From: Henningerozyma blattae CBS 6284
Taxonomy: Eukaryota; Ascomycota; Saccharomycetes; Saccharomycetales; Saccharomycetaceae
Assembly (NCBI RefSeq): GCF_000315915.1
Contig: NC_020192.1
Location: 620,001 to 684,000 of the forward strand
Reading direction: 5' to 3'
Length of the DNA stretch: 64,000 nt
Shown here one piece after another: positions 32,756-42,133 of this stretch (within the stretch, counting starts at the first letter, position 1; each line of letters opens with the position of its first letter). The position numbers were made by a program, and so were the translations under genes. The notes beneath the pieces were generated by a model. That model saw nothing but the letters and a program-made list of their open reading frames with translations, did not search any database and was not told the DNA's origin.

Positions 32756-33274
32756 TTTTTATGCTTTAAGACGATTGTGCTTTAACCAGATTATGCTCTA
32801 AAACTATTATGTTTTGGCTCTTTGGCTTATCGTTTCCCTAATTACACACATCTTTCCATCCACCACCCTTCGTTTATATATATTCACGCTTCCCTCCCCC
32901 ATAATTAGATTGCCTCTTCCGTATACATACTCCTGCTCCTTCCTTTAAGGAGACATATTCATCCAGGCGAAATTTTGGTCCAGATTTCCCGTTGCGTTTC
33001 CGTTTCCGTTGCGTTTCCGTTTCCGTTGCATTTCCCATTACGTTTCTCCGTCACGTGCCCTGCGCCGCGCCATTACCTCTTTCGGTAAAGTAAACAAACA
33101 ATCTTCAATACTCGATGCATTTAAACATACAAATAGATTGCAGATCTGTAAACAGATTTATTTTCCAGCTTTATCCTATAAAGATGTACAAAGGAGTAGT
33201 TTGCAAGAGAAGATAAGAAAAAAAGAAAATAGGCCCCCCTGCCCATACTTCCCTGCCCACTCCCCCAACACAAC
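32756..33274. other. Divergent region EIS1-like / HOF1 with 17-bp repeat
   Basis: Pyrimidine-rich on the plus strand. Two perfect copies and a partial third of a 17-bp unit (GTTGCGTTTCCGTTTCC) run from 32991 to about 33035. A CACGTG E-box lies at about 33052-33057. No gene is seen. Confidence 0.6.
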
Positions 33275-35026
33275 ATGAAATACGATTACACCCATTGTTT
33301 CTGGGATCCAAGAGATGAAGGTGCTACCATCCTTTTACAACACATAGCCAACGGGTTGAAATCCACTCAATCCATTGTAAACTTGTTCAAATGGCAATCA
33401 GAACTCGATAAAGATTTCACAAGACGAGCCAGTGCTGCTAATGACAAATTCATCAAAGATACTCAAGCAGCCCCGGAATACGGCAACTTGTCCTCCATTT
33501 ATAACAAACTCTCCACCTATCAATCGATGAAATCCAAATCCTATGCAAAACACTCCGAACTCCTACATAAACTATACATCGAATCCAAAGATTTCTTGTC
33601 CGATCTTACTGCACGTTATACCACTCTTACCGGTAAAGTAGAACGTATGAGAATAGATAAATTAAACAAGAAAAAACACAAGGATGAACTGTTGAAACAG
33701 TTGAAAGCGGCTCAAACAAAGGCAAGGGATTTGACTCTCAACATCGAAAACACAATTGCCTCCAAGAAAACCACACAGCATCATCAAAAGGAATTGAAAA
33801 AATGGCAGGATACAGAACATGAGTTAGACTCACAACTAGACGTCCTCATCCAAGAATATAAGGCTGCTCAGAAATATTGGTTACAAGAATGGGCCACGGT
33901 TTCGTCACAATTCCAAGCGTTGGAAGTTCAAAGAATTCAATTCGTTCAAGAGAAATTACAAGCTTTCTTACAAAGCTCATCAGATACCACTATCCTGGAA
34001 CAGACAAAACTCGATCAATTGACTCTTTCCTTAAGTTCGTTTAATGCAATGGATGATATCGAATCGTTTGCACGTTCATCAGGCACAGGAAGATTAAAGG
34101 AGAAAAAAGTGCGTACACATTCACATACCCATTCGCATTCGCATACACATCCTCAGGATCTGCCCCGTCTGGACCCTTCACACTCCCTCAACACTCGTGT
34201 TTCAAGTAGAGATCGGTTTAGAGAATCAATGCAATTCTGGCAATCCTCAGATTCAGAAACATCTTCCCCCGTATCTGCCACTGCTCCTGCTCCTACCCCT
34301 CAGTCATTCCGTCCTTCCCCTCCTCCAAGTAGGAAATACACTCCACCATCAATGGATTTACAACATTTTTCCAACACTGATAATTTGCAATTACCCAAAA
34401 GAGATTTTCTCAATTCTTCCAGCAACAGTGCCTCTTCCAATATAAACTCTCAAACTTCATCCCATGTCGATTCTCTGGCCACTTCAATCAGTTCTATGAA
34501 TAGTACCATTGTCGAACGGTTTTCGAAATCCTGGAATTCTAAACACAATGATCTACCTTTATCACCAGAAACTACTGGTTCGGACATTAAAAGGCAAACT
34601 TTACATCTACCCAAACATGATGCTCCTTTCACATCCTCTAGCGAACGAAGACGCAAATCAATGGTTTTCCCCGGATCAACTACCCCCATTGAAGATGCTC
34701 TTTATGAAATGAATAAAATGCAAAACTTGAATTTAACTGCCAAAGAAGATCATTCAGTAGGAAGAATTAGAGATAGTGGGATTACCGTGACATTACCCAT
34801 CGTGACAAGTGACGGTCATGGTGTCATTCAATATGCAAAGGCTCTATACCCTCTTGTAGATAACCCAGCAACAGAATTGGCTCATTTCCATAAAGGTGAT
34901 TATTTATTATTAACTCATATCATTGATAAAGATTGGTATAAAGGTGAAGTTTATGCAAATGATATGATTGATGCAACACATAAGTATGGGTTGATTCCAA
35001 GCAATTTTGTTCGTCTATTGAAATAA
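33275..35026 (+). CDS. HOF1: F-BAR protein Hof1 (cytokinesis)
   Basis: A 583-residue homologue of Hof1 (669 in S. cerevisiae), a bud-neck F-BAR protein that links membrane, formin and chitin synthase during cytokinesis. The N-terminal F-BAR domain covers about residues 1-270 (FWDP start, IANGLKSTQSIVNLFKWQSELDK, long helices). A His-Thr-Ser cluster (HTHSHSHTH, about 284-293) follows. The middle is Ser/Pro-rich with many SP/TP sites. The C-terminal SH3 domain (about 518-583) has ALYPLVDN, the DWYKGEV strand and GLIPSNFV. ARP9 and IMP2 follow in the same order as on S. cerevisiae chromosome XIII. Confidence 0.95.
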   Translation: MKYDYTHCFWDPRDEGATILLQHIANGLKSTQSIVNLFKWQSELDKDFTRRASAANDKFIKDTQAAPEYGNLSSIYNKLSTYQSMKSKSYAKHSELLHKLYIESKDFLSDLTARYTTLTGKVERMRIDKLNKKKHKDELLKQLKAAQTKARDLTLNIENTIASKKTTQHHQKELKKWQDTEHELDSQLDVLIQEYKAAQKYWLQEWATVSSQFQALEVQRIQFVQEKLQAFLQSSSDTTILEQTKLDQLTLSLSSFNAMDDIESFARSSGTGRLKEKKVRTHSHTHSHSHTHPQDLPRLDPSHSLNTRVSSRDRFRESMQFWQSSDSETSSPVSATAPAPTPQSFRPSPPPSRKYTPPSMDLQHFSNTDNLQLPKRDFLNSSSNSASSNINSQTSSHVDSLATSISSMNSTIVERFSKSWNSKHNDLPLSPETTGSDIKRQTLHLPKHDAPFTSSSERRRKSMVFPGSTTPIEDALYEMNKMQNLNLTAKEDHSVGRIRDSGITVTLPIVTSDGHGVIQYAKALYPLVDNPATELAHFHKGDYLLLTHIIDKDWYKGEVYANDMIDATHKYGLIPSNFVRLLK

Positions 35027-35234
35027 CGAGTGCCATTTTTAGTCGCAATCTTAAGCGCAATCTTCTTTGTAAATTATATATATATATATAGCATCTCATC
35101 CTATGTAATAATAAGACAATCTGACTTTTCTCACGTGACTCGTTTTTTTGCCTTGGCTTGCCATACATTGATTTCGCCGCCTCTAATTAGAAAAAAAAAA
35201 AAAAAAAAAGAAGACGACATTTAAAAACACACAT

Positions 35235-35318
35235 CTTAAGAAAGCATATCGAAGAAAGCACATCTAAGAAAGCATATCGAAGAAAGCACATCTAAGAAAG
35301 CACATTTGAAGAAAACAA
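35235..35318 (+). repeat. 28-bp tandem repeat before ARP9
   Basis: About three copies of a 28-29-bp purine-rich unit (beginning CTAAGAAAGCATATCGAAG): 35235-35263, 35264-35291 and a diverged copy at 35292-35318. Each unit is itself two similar 14-bp halves. It ends about 40 bp before the ARP9 ATG and may form part of the leader. Confidence 0.8.
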
Positions 35319-35356
35319 GCAAATCGTATCAAGACAATCGCAACACAACTCTACAG

Positions 35357-36811
35357 ATGGTGCACCATAGATTAGATAACATATTAATCATTTACCCAAG
35401 AAGTCAAACCACGCTTGTTCAATTTGGCTTACACAATGACACGTTTTATGTCCCAGAATTAGAAATCCCAACAATCATTTATAAAAGTACAAACGATAAA
35501 GGTGAATCCATTTATTATCCTACTGAAGGTCCCAATAGATTACCAATTTGCCCCATTGAAAATGGAATGATTATAAACCTCGAAGCATTTCAAGAATTCC
35601 TAAAATACATTTATATTTCATTATTAAAACAAAAACATGATGAAAATGCCGATAGTTTTGAATATTCTTTCACAAATATCCCTCTATTATTACTCAATAA
35701 TCATAAATGGTCTCAATTCCAAATGGAATCAATAACAAATTTTGTTTTTGAAAAATTGAAATTAAATGGGTTAATGCTTTTACCAATTTCCCTTGGGGCA
35801 TCTTATTCCATGGTTTCGTTACAAAATTGTTGTATCATTGATATTGGTTTAAACCATACAGATATTGTCCCCATTGTCGATTATACCACTATAAACCATC
35901 TAAGTAATACACTCAATTATGGTGGTAGTTATATTAATACTATCTTGCAAAAATTATTACCTGAATTAAATGATCAACAAATTGAAGATTTGAAAAAAAG
36001 TCCTATTTTCGAAGTATTAACTGAAGATGAAAAAAATGATTCTGCTTTTGATTTTAATAATCCAATAACTACATCTACAAAGAATAAAGATGATGACGAT
36101 GCAGATTTTGATGTGGCGTCTATCATTAATAGTGGTAAAGATACAAGAGAAATCTTGGCAGAAAGAGAAAAGAAAAATCAAAAAAAATCTTTACCTAATT
36201 CACAATTAGAATTTAATACTTTTAAAGATAATAATGGTAATCAAATCAAGATCGGGAAACAAAGATTCCAAGGTTGTGATGAATTGATTCAAAAGATTTC
36301 TACAAGAGTAGGTCATACAATTAATCAACTGGAAGATTTATCCAAGCAAAGAGCCATATGGGAAAATATAGTCATTGTAGGTAATACTTCATTGATCACA
36401 GGGTTCAAAGAAGCTCTTTTAAATCAATTGGTTATAGATCATTTGGTAGTAGAGCCTGCAGATGAAAAGAGACAAAGAGAAAAGGAAAATTTCGAAAAAA
36501 TACTTGCATCTCAAAATGAATCTAATACCTCCACTTCTTCAACAATAACAAATAAAAAAAATAATACAAAGGCTTATGGTGCTCCATTTTTACCAAGTTT
36601 AGAATACGTCCATGGTCCAAGTGTCATCAAATTAGCCAAGTACCCAGAATACTTCCCAGAATGGAAAAAACATGGGTATGGAGATATAGTATTTTTGGGT
36701 GGTCAAATCGTGGCTAAACAAATATTTACACATTCAAAAGATACTTTTTATACAACAAAACATAAATATGAACGCCATGGACCAAGTGCTATATGGAATG
36801 TGGAATTTTAG
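35357..36811 (+). CDS. ARP9: Actin-related protein Arp9
   Basis: A 484-residue homologue of Arp9 (467 in S. cerevisiae), which pairs with Arp7 in the SWI/SNF and RSC chromatin remodellers. The start block DNILIIYPRSQTTLVQFGL, VPELEIPT, SLQNCCIIDIGLNHTDIVPIVDY, GRDTRE-like GKDTREIL, KQRFQGCDELI and the end FLGGQIVAKQIFTHSKDTFY all match the family. The ATG at 35357 (MVHHRLDN) fits the yeast start; an earlier frame from 35306 begins inside the tandem repeat and is not supported. The S. cerevisiae gene RCH1, between ARP9 and IMP2, is absent here. Confidence 0.96.
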   Translation: MVHHRLDNILIIYPRSQTTLVQFGLHNDTFYVPELEIPTIIYKSTNDKGESIYYPTEGPNRLPICPIENGMIINLEAFQEFLKYIYISLLKQKHDENADSFEYSFTNIPLLLLNNHKWSQFQMESITNFVFEKLKLNGLMLLPISLGASYSMVSLQNCCIIDIGLNHTDIVPIVDYTTINHLSNTLNYGGSYINTILQKLLPELNDQQIEDLKKSPIFEVLTEDEKNDSAFDFNNPITTSTKNKDDDDADFDVASIINSGKDTREILAEREKKNQKKSLPNSQLEFNTFKDNNGNQIKIGKQRFQGCDELIQKISTRVGHTINQLEDLSKQRAIWENIVIVGNTSLITGFKEALLNQLVIDHLVVEPADEKRQREKENFEKILASQNESNTSTSSTITNKKNNTKAYGAPFLPSLEYVHGPSVIKLAKYPEYFPEWKKHGYGDIVFLGGQIVAKQIFTHSKDTFYTTKHKYERHGPSAIWNVEF

Positions 36812-37169
36812 AAATGTGTCGTTTTAAAGAATTGTGTCATAAGTTTTTTCCCCTTTTTTTCTGGTAATTTTTTTTTTTCTTTTTTTTTTTTGTTGGTCAT
36901 GAACCTTGATAATACAATAAATACTAATATAAATATACATATATATATATATCTATATTATTTCAAAAATAAAAAATAAAAAATTTTTGTAACCTTATAA
37001 TACATACTAAACTTCTTTTTTTCATCAAAATCGATATAATAAATGATATTTTCCTCTATGCCGAATTTAAAAAAAAAATTAATATGCATAAGTTAGATTC
37101 CGGATAACCTTATAAATTAAAAAACGTTTTAATTAAGATCACAATTAACAATAATGATAAGAATAAGTG
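36812..37169. other. Intergenic region ARP9-IMP2
   Basis: A 358-bp AT-rich spacer with T tracts and a (TA)n run near 36937-36957. No gene is seen. Confidence 0.5.
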
Positions 37170-37664
37170 ATGAATAAGGCTTCACTTAAATCTAAATATC
37201 CAATACTGAGAAACCTGTTTATTACTGCAACATGGATACCTGTAGTATTAACAATAACAACCAATGTAACTAATATTGCACAAATCGATGGGATTTCAAT
37301 GAGGCCAACTTTAAACCCAACAGATTTTTCAAAAGATTGGGTATTATTATGGAAATGGAAATGGTCTTTATATAAAAATTTGAAAAAAAATGATATTATA
37401 ATATTTAAATCACCTATGGATTATAGGAAAAAATTATGCAAGAGAATCACAGGAATTGAAAATGATTTAATTACTACAAAACACCCTTATCCTGTAGATA
37501 GAGTTGTCTTACCTAAATCACATTTATGGGTGAATGGAGATAATACATTCCATTCGATAGATAGTAATACATTTGGTGCAATTTCTAGTGGGTTAGTAAT
37601 TGGTAAAGTTGTTTGTGTTATATGGCCTCCAAGTAGATGGCAATTTTTTTCAAATGATGAATAG
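37170..37664 (+). CDS. IMP2: Mitochondrial inner-membrane protease subunit Imp2
   Basis: A 164-residue S26-family signal peptidase, homologous to Imp2 of the mitochondrial inner-membrane peptidase, which trims sorting signals such as that of cytochrome c1. One N-terminal membrane span (about residues 14-34) precedes the catalytic serine in GISMRPTL (Ser43). The catalytic lysine is Lys91 in LCKRITG, and the box NGDNTFHSIDSNTFGAI completes the fold. Ser and Lys spacing matches the S. cerevisiae protein. The ATG at 37170 is used; a GTG immediately before it is not a start. Slightly short C-terminus (177 in S. cerevisiae). Confidence 0.96.
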   Translation: MNKASLKSKYPILRNLFITATWIPVVLTITTNVTNIAQIDGISMRPTLNPTDFSKDWVLLWKWKWSLYKNLKKNDIIIFKSPMDYRKKLCKRITGIENDLITTKHPYPVDRVVLPKSHLWVNGDNTFHSIDSNTFGAISSGLVIGKVVCVIWPPSRWQFFSNDE

Positions 37665-38025
37665 GTTTAAAGAAATTAAATCTCTGTATATATATGTATA
37701 TATATTAGAAATTACGTGATATGGGATTGTAGCCTTTCTATTCGTTAACTCAATATAGATCATGATAAAACAAAATAATTTATGATTGGATTGGATTGTA
37801 ACTAAAAAGTATATTTATATGACGATAAATAAATAAATAAATAAATTATGATATATGAAATGCAAAATTATTTTATGTTCTTTTTTTTTTTTTTTAATCG
37901 TTTGTTGAGTTTAGTTGCAAAAGAATAAATTAAAATATGAAATATGTAGTAATTGCAGTAGTGATAATAGAAGGTTAAGAAAAAATGCTAATTGATACAT
38001 CTCTTATTTTTTTTTTCTTTTTGCA
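37665..38025. other. Convergent region IMP2 / MIH1
   Basis: AT-rich 3' flanks with a TAAA tetranucleotide run (about 37827-37845) and a long T tract (37880-37896). No gene is seen. Confidence 0.5.
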
Positions 38026-38862
38026 TTAAAAATTGTCTTGGAGTACGCGTTTTAATAATAAGGATGGGTCATGAGATTCTTTAGTAATCAGTTCATCAGC
38101 AAAGAGTTTTGATGAACAAGATTTTCTAAATGTGGGACGAATTTCATTAAAATCAGATTTGAAAGAGATGGCAGTGTTCGTTTTTCTAAGAGAACGTTTC
38201 TCCATAGTGTTTTGTTTATTTGTATGTGTAGGTGGATCCAATTTACTTGTACATAAATCTAATTTACAATTAGAAAAATCTTGTAAATATAATTCGTAAT
38301 TTTGATTCGAAACCATTGGAATATAATTTTGTGGAGAACATTTTAATGGATAGTAGCTAAACCAATCTTTATATCCTTCATTCAATATCAATAAATCAGG
38401 AAAGTTTAATAATGGATAATTATCAAGACAATTAAATCTATCTAATCTTCTTAATTGTTTTAATAAATAAAGACTTCTAAATTGACTAAATTCGCAATGG
38501 AAAATCAATAACTCTGGTTTCTTACTACATTTGCGTGTACTATCAAAATAAAAATTCTTTAAATGTTCTATTGAATTGATATTGATGGAATTTTCGATAT
38601 GACCCCCAATAAATTCATAATTAAACCTACAATCAATGATTTTCAAATCTGAATAATGATTTTTCCAAAGTTTCGTATCATTAATTAAATTGAATAAAGT
38701 GTTCGAAGATATTCTATTGAAAGTGTCGTAATCATTATTTAAATTATTTTCAAATTTAATCTGTAAGTTTTTCAGTTGAGAATCAAATAATTTACTGGAC
38801 TGTAAATTAGTTTCTGTCTTTGATGTTAGTTGAGAATCCTTATTTATCATGTCATCTTGCAT
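38026..38862 (-). CDS. MIH1: Short Cdc25-type phosphatase Mih1
   Basis: A 278-residue homologue of Mih1, the Cdc25 phosphatase that removes the inhibitory phosphate from Cdk1 at mitotic entry. The rhodanese-like catalytic domain is clear: IIDCRFNYEFIGGHIENS, the active-site loop HCEFSQFRS with Cys123 and Arg129, and ILNEGYKDWF. It is half the size of S. cerevisiae Mih1 (554): the N-terminal regulatory region is missing, and an in-frame TAG three codons before the ATG rules out an extension. The loop lacks the usual Arg-Gly-Pro after the catalytic arginine (here Arg-Ser-Leu). Position between IMP2 and MSN2 matches chromosome XIII. Confidence 0.9.
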   Translation of the reverse strand: MQDDMINKDSQLTSKTETNLQSSKLFDSQLKNLQIKFENNLNNDYDTFNRISSNTLFNLINDTKLWKNHYSDLKIIDCRFNYEFIGGHIENSININSIEHLKNFYFDSTRKCSKKPELLIFHCEFSQFRSLYLLKQLRRLDRFNCLDNYPLLNFPDLLILNEGYKDWFSYYPLKCSPQNYIPMVSNQNYELYLQDFSNCKLDLCTSKLDPPTHTNKQNTMEKRSLRKTNTAISFKSDFNEIRPTFRKSCSSKLFADELITKESHDPSLLLKRVLQDNF

Positions 38863-39050
38863 TGTGTTCTATAAATGCTACCTTTAAATCCTTTTATATT
38901 GAAATGACTCTAAATTTCTTTTATAAATATACATAAATATATATTTGTACCTTCTAAGATCAACAAACTATACTTACAGATTTAATTTTATTTTATTTTT
39001 TTAAGTTATTTTGTATTTTTAATATTTTATTTTTTTACAATTTTTATTAC

Positions 39051-39119
<69 letters not shown>

Positions 39120-39892
39120 GATGTTTTTGTTTTTTTTTTTCAATTGATTTGAAGTAAATAAAATCTATATTGCTATGTTTCCACTATTGATTTTATCAGA
39201 ATTCAAACAATAATAAATAAACCCAACAACTCCCGCAGAACCTTCGCATTAATAATAACAACATTGATGATTTCTTATTGAGGTTGAAAAATAAATAAAC
39301 CAGATGATCCCTTCCAAAACTGGAAAAAATTTATTCGCGATACGGAATTGATAGCGCCTTTTTGAAACGATTCCAACTGTGGTCATGTTACCCATTGTCC
39401 CTGAATTTCCTGTTTCAGCGGATTTTGAAAAACAAACGGGAAACATTCCTACCACATGTCACATTTGCTTGTAAAGTAATTTGCAGATTAATTAGGTTAA
39501 TTGATTATTAAGGATTAATATATATAAAATTATATAAAATATATAAATTATTAAAAAGTTCTAATGACTATAAGTAATATAAAAGGAAGAAGCAAAGAAA
39601 ATATATATTTATTATTAGGTACAAATAGTTCATTGTATTATATAGTAATGTGATTAGGAACACTTGTTAATGAATAAAAGAAGGAATGAAAATAGATAGA
39701 TGGAGATTAACAAAGGGGAAGGAAAACGTGGATGAGAAAACAAAGGGAGAAGAATAGTAACAAAGTTCAGAGAGGAGGAGAAAATAGGCATTGAGCGAGA
39801 TCAATTTTTTAACTTGTTGAATATAAAATTATGAAAAGTCATTATTAGATTACGATTAGATTAAAAAAAAAAATAAAGAAATTAAAGGATGA
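38863..39892. other. MIH1 upstream / MSN2 downstream region
   Basis: About 1 kb containing the ATT microsatellite and otherwise AT-rich sequence. A 68-codon minus-strand frame at 39249-39455 has no recognisable features and does not join to MIH1. Confidence 0.5.
39051..39119 (+). repeat. (ATT)n microsatellite
   Basis: An uninterrupted ATT trinucleotide run of about 69 bp (23 units), about 190 bp upstream of MIH1. It is the longest perfect microsatellite I see in the window. Confidence 0.95.
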
Positions 39893-42133
39893 TCAGATAT
39901 CTCCATGTTTTTTATGAGTCTTTAAATGTTGAGACAAATTATCAGATCTTGAGAATTTTTTCAAACAAATATCGCAACTGAAAGGCCTTTCCATTGAATG
40001 CACAGATCTGATATGTCTTTTCAAATGTTCAGATCTTCTGAAATTCTTACCACATGTATCACACTTGAAAGGCTTATTGATAGCACTTACGTTTGGAGTT
40101 GTGTTAGTAGTAGTAGATTGTACTGTACCTAGGTTTACGGGTACTGTTGTATTTAATTTCGAAGATATAGTTGTATTTAATTTTGAAGGAAGAGTACTTA
40201 AACTTGGAGTTGCACTTGGAGGTGCACTAGAATTTAAGCTTGATGGCATCGTTGTGGATGTTGAGCTTTCCAAGTTTGTTGGAGATACAGGAGTATTCAA
40301 ATAACTATAATTAAAACTATCTTGAGAAACAATACTTGTATTTTTATATGAGTTGAAAGTTGGATTTGCAGAGGAAAGTGGTGAGTTTTGCAAGACTAGC
40401 GAATTATTTGCCATATTGGTAGATTGAGTGATATTGAAAGTTATGGTGTTATTATTTTGAGTACCATTAGATGAGTTTATATTTGTGTTCGGTAACGATT
40501 TCCGTTTTCTATTTCTCTTTGGAGAAGAGCTTGCCATGATATTACTATTTGTTCCAGATGAATTATTATTAATGCTAAAAGAATCTTTAAAAGTAAAATT
40601 ATTTGGAATCGAAAGTGTTACAGGTGTAATTGATTTATTTTTACCTAATAAGTTTGAAGCAGTTGTTGCAGTAGAAGGAGAAGTTGGAGAAGAAGAATTC
40701 AAGACAAAATTTTGTTTGAGTCCCGGGGTTGTAGTTGCAGTTCCATTATTACTATTAGTAGTGGTAGTGGTGTTGTTGGAGGTGGTAGTGGTGTTGTTGG
40801 AGGTAGTAGTGGTAGGTGTGGTGGTATTAGCGTTGTTATTGTTGATGGTAGCTGGTTGGAATAGACTAGAAGGGTTTATGAAATCAAAATTTGTAGGGAA
40901 AATGTCCATATAATTTGAATTATTCATTTCAATAGCAGAAACTGATTTTCTCTTTGAATGAGCATAGGAACTAGACATTGAGAAAGAAGATTTTGGAGAA
41001 CCTATTAACATCGAGTTGCTGTTTGAATTTGTAGCGGAATTATTGGTTGTTGTATATAATTGATGAGAGATGGATTTTCTCTTTGTAATATGATTCAATG
41101 GATTATTATTAAACGTTGTGTTTGATAAAGTTCTATTAATGATTGCATTTGGGATGGAAAGAGTCGAGTTTCTTCTCGATGGTAAAGCTGTGCTATTAGT
41201 TGTATGTGTGTCTATCTCATGTGATAAGATGATTTGATTATCTAAATAATCTGATTCTAGAGGATAGTTTGCAGGTGCATGTGTGGTAGAATTGTTAGTG
41301 TTGTTGTTTGAATTCATGTTGAAGTTCATAGGATTCATAGTAAAATTGTTCATGTTGAAATTTAAATTCAAATCTGAAAATAAACTCATATCTACCAATG
41401 AAGTAGATGAAGTTGTTGTGTTTACACTATTAATTGGATTGGTTGAAGTGTTTATAGGTGGAGTGATATCTTGGAATAGGGAATTATCGTTTAAAGACAT
41501 ATGTGTATAATCTGCTATATTTGTTGTAGGCGTGGTATTAGAAATCAAAGTTGAATTATCATTATGATTACGAATGTTATTACTAGTATTAGTGTTTTGA
41601 GAATGTATTGGATGATGAATTGGTTGAGTGTTTGTAGAATTAGTGGAAGTGATGTCTAAGGGGATGTCCGATATGGGGGAGTTACCCAAAAAGTCCAAGA
41701 GGTTGCTTTCGATCTTTATATCGTCGAGCTTGTCCAAGCCGGATACATTGTCATGTTTCTCCGTAGCGTTGTGTGTGATCTTCTTATAGATCTGGTCATT
41801 AGCGGTATCGATACTCGGCGTAAACTCATCATCATCGTCATTGTCCAAAGTGAGAAAACTATCAATCATGGCTTCCTCTTTGATAGTATCGACGTTAGTA
41901 TACGAAGCTGTATGTGAGTGAGTATGAGAATGGTGAGGATGGTGAGGTTTGTGGTTATTCACAGTGTTTGAATTGATGATATTGTTATTAAGGAAATGGT
42001 TCGGGTCGAACATTGTTAGATCGTCCGCCAACAAGTCATTCATATCGATATTAATGTTTGTGTTTTGATTTGCAGAGGTGTTATTAGAACTAGTATTATT
42101 TGTATGGGGTTGTGGTTGAAGATGAGTAGTCAT
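39893..42133 (-). CDS. MSN2: Stress-response transcription factor Msn2/Msn4
   Basis: A 746-residue zinc-finger activator of the general stress response, which binds STRE (AGGGG). Two C2H2 fingers are at the extreme C-terminus (about residues 690-742: [22 protein letters not shown] and [20 protein letters not shown]), with the key residues as in Msn2/Msn4. The N-terminal half has acidic hydrophobic patches ([28 protein letters not shown]) typical of its activation domain. Several PKA-type sites are visible ([29 protein letters not shown]), matching known cAMP-controlled nuclear entry. Much of the rest is Asn/Thr-rich. It is orthologous to both MSN2 (YMR037C) and MSN4 (YKL062W); synteny cannot separate them here. 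Confidence 0.93.
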   Translation of the reverse strand: MTTHLQPQPHTNNTSSNNTSANQNTNINIDMNDLLADDLTMFDPNHFLNNNIINSNTVNNHKPHHPHHSHTHSHTASYTNVDTIKEEAMIDSFLTLDNDDDDEFTPSIDTANDQIYKKITHNATEKHDNVSGLDKLDDIKIESNLLDFLGNSPISDIPLDITSTNSTNTQPIHHPIHSQNTNTSNNIRNHNDNSTLISNTTPTTNIADYTHMSLNDNSLFQDITPPINTSTNPINSVNTTTSSTSLVDMSLFSDLNLNFNMNNFTMNPMNFNMNSNNNTNNSTTHAPANYPLESDYLDNQIILSHEIDTHTTNSTALPSRRNSTLSIPNAIINRTLSNTTFNNNPLNHITKRKSISHQLYTTTNNSATNSNSNSMLIGSPKSSFSMSSSYAHSKRKSVSAIEMNNSNYMDIFPTNFDFINPSSLFQPATINNNNANTTTPTTTTSNNTTTTSNNTTTTTNSNNGTATTTPGLKQNFVLNSSSPTSPSTATTASNLLGKNKSITPVTLSIPNNFTFKDSFSINNNSSGTNSNIMASSSPKRNRKRKSLPNTNINSSNGTQNNNTITFNITQSTNMANNSLVLQNSPLSSANPTFNSYKNTSIVSQDSFNYSYLNTPVSPTNLESSTSTTMPSSLNSSAPPSATPSLSTLPSKLNTTISSKLNTTVPVNLGTVQSTTTNTTPNVSAINKPFKCDTCGKNFRRSEHLKRHIRSVHSMERPFSCDICLKKFSRSDNLSQHLKTHKKHGDI

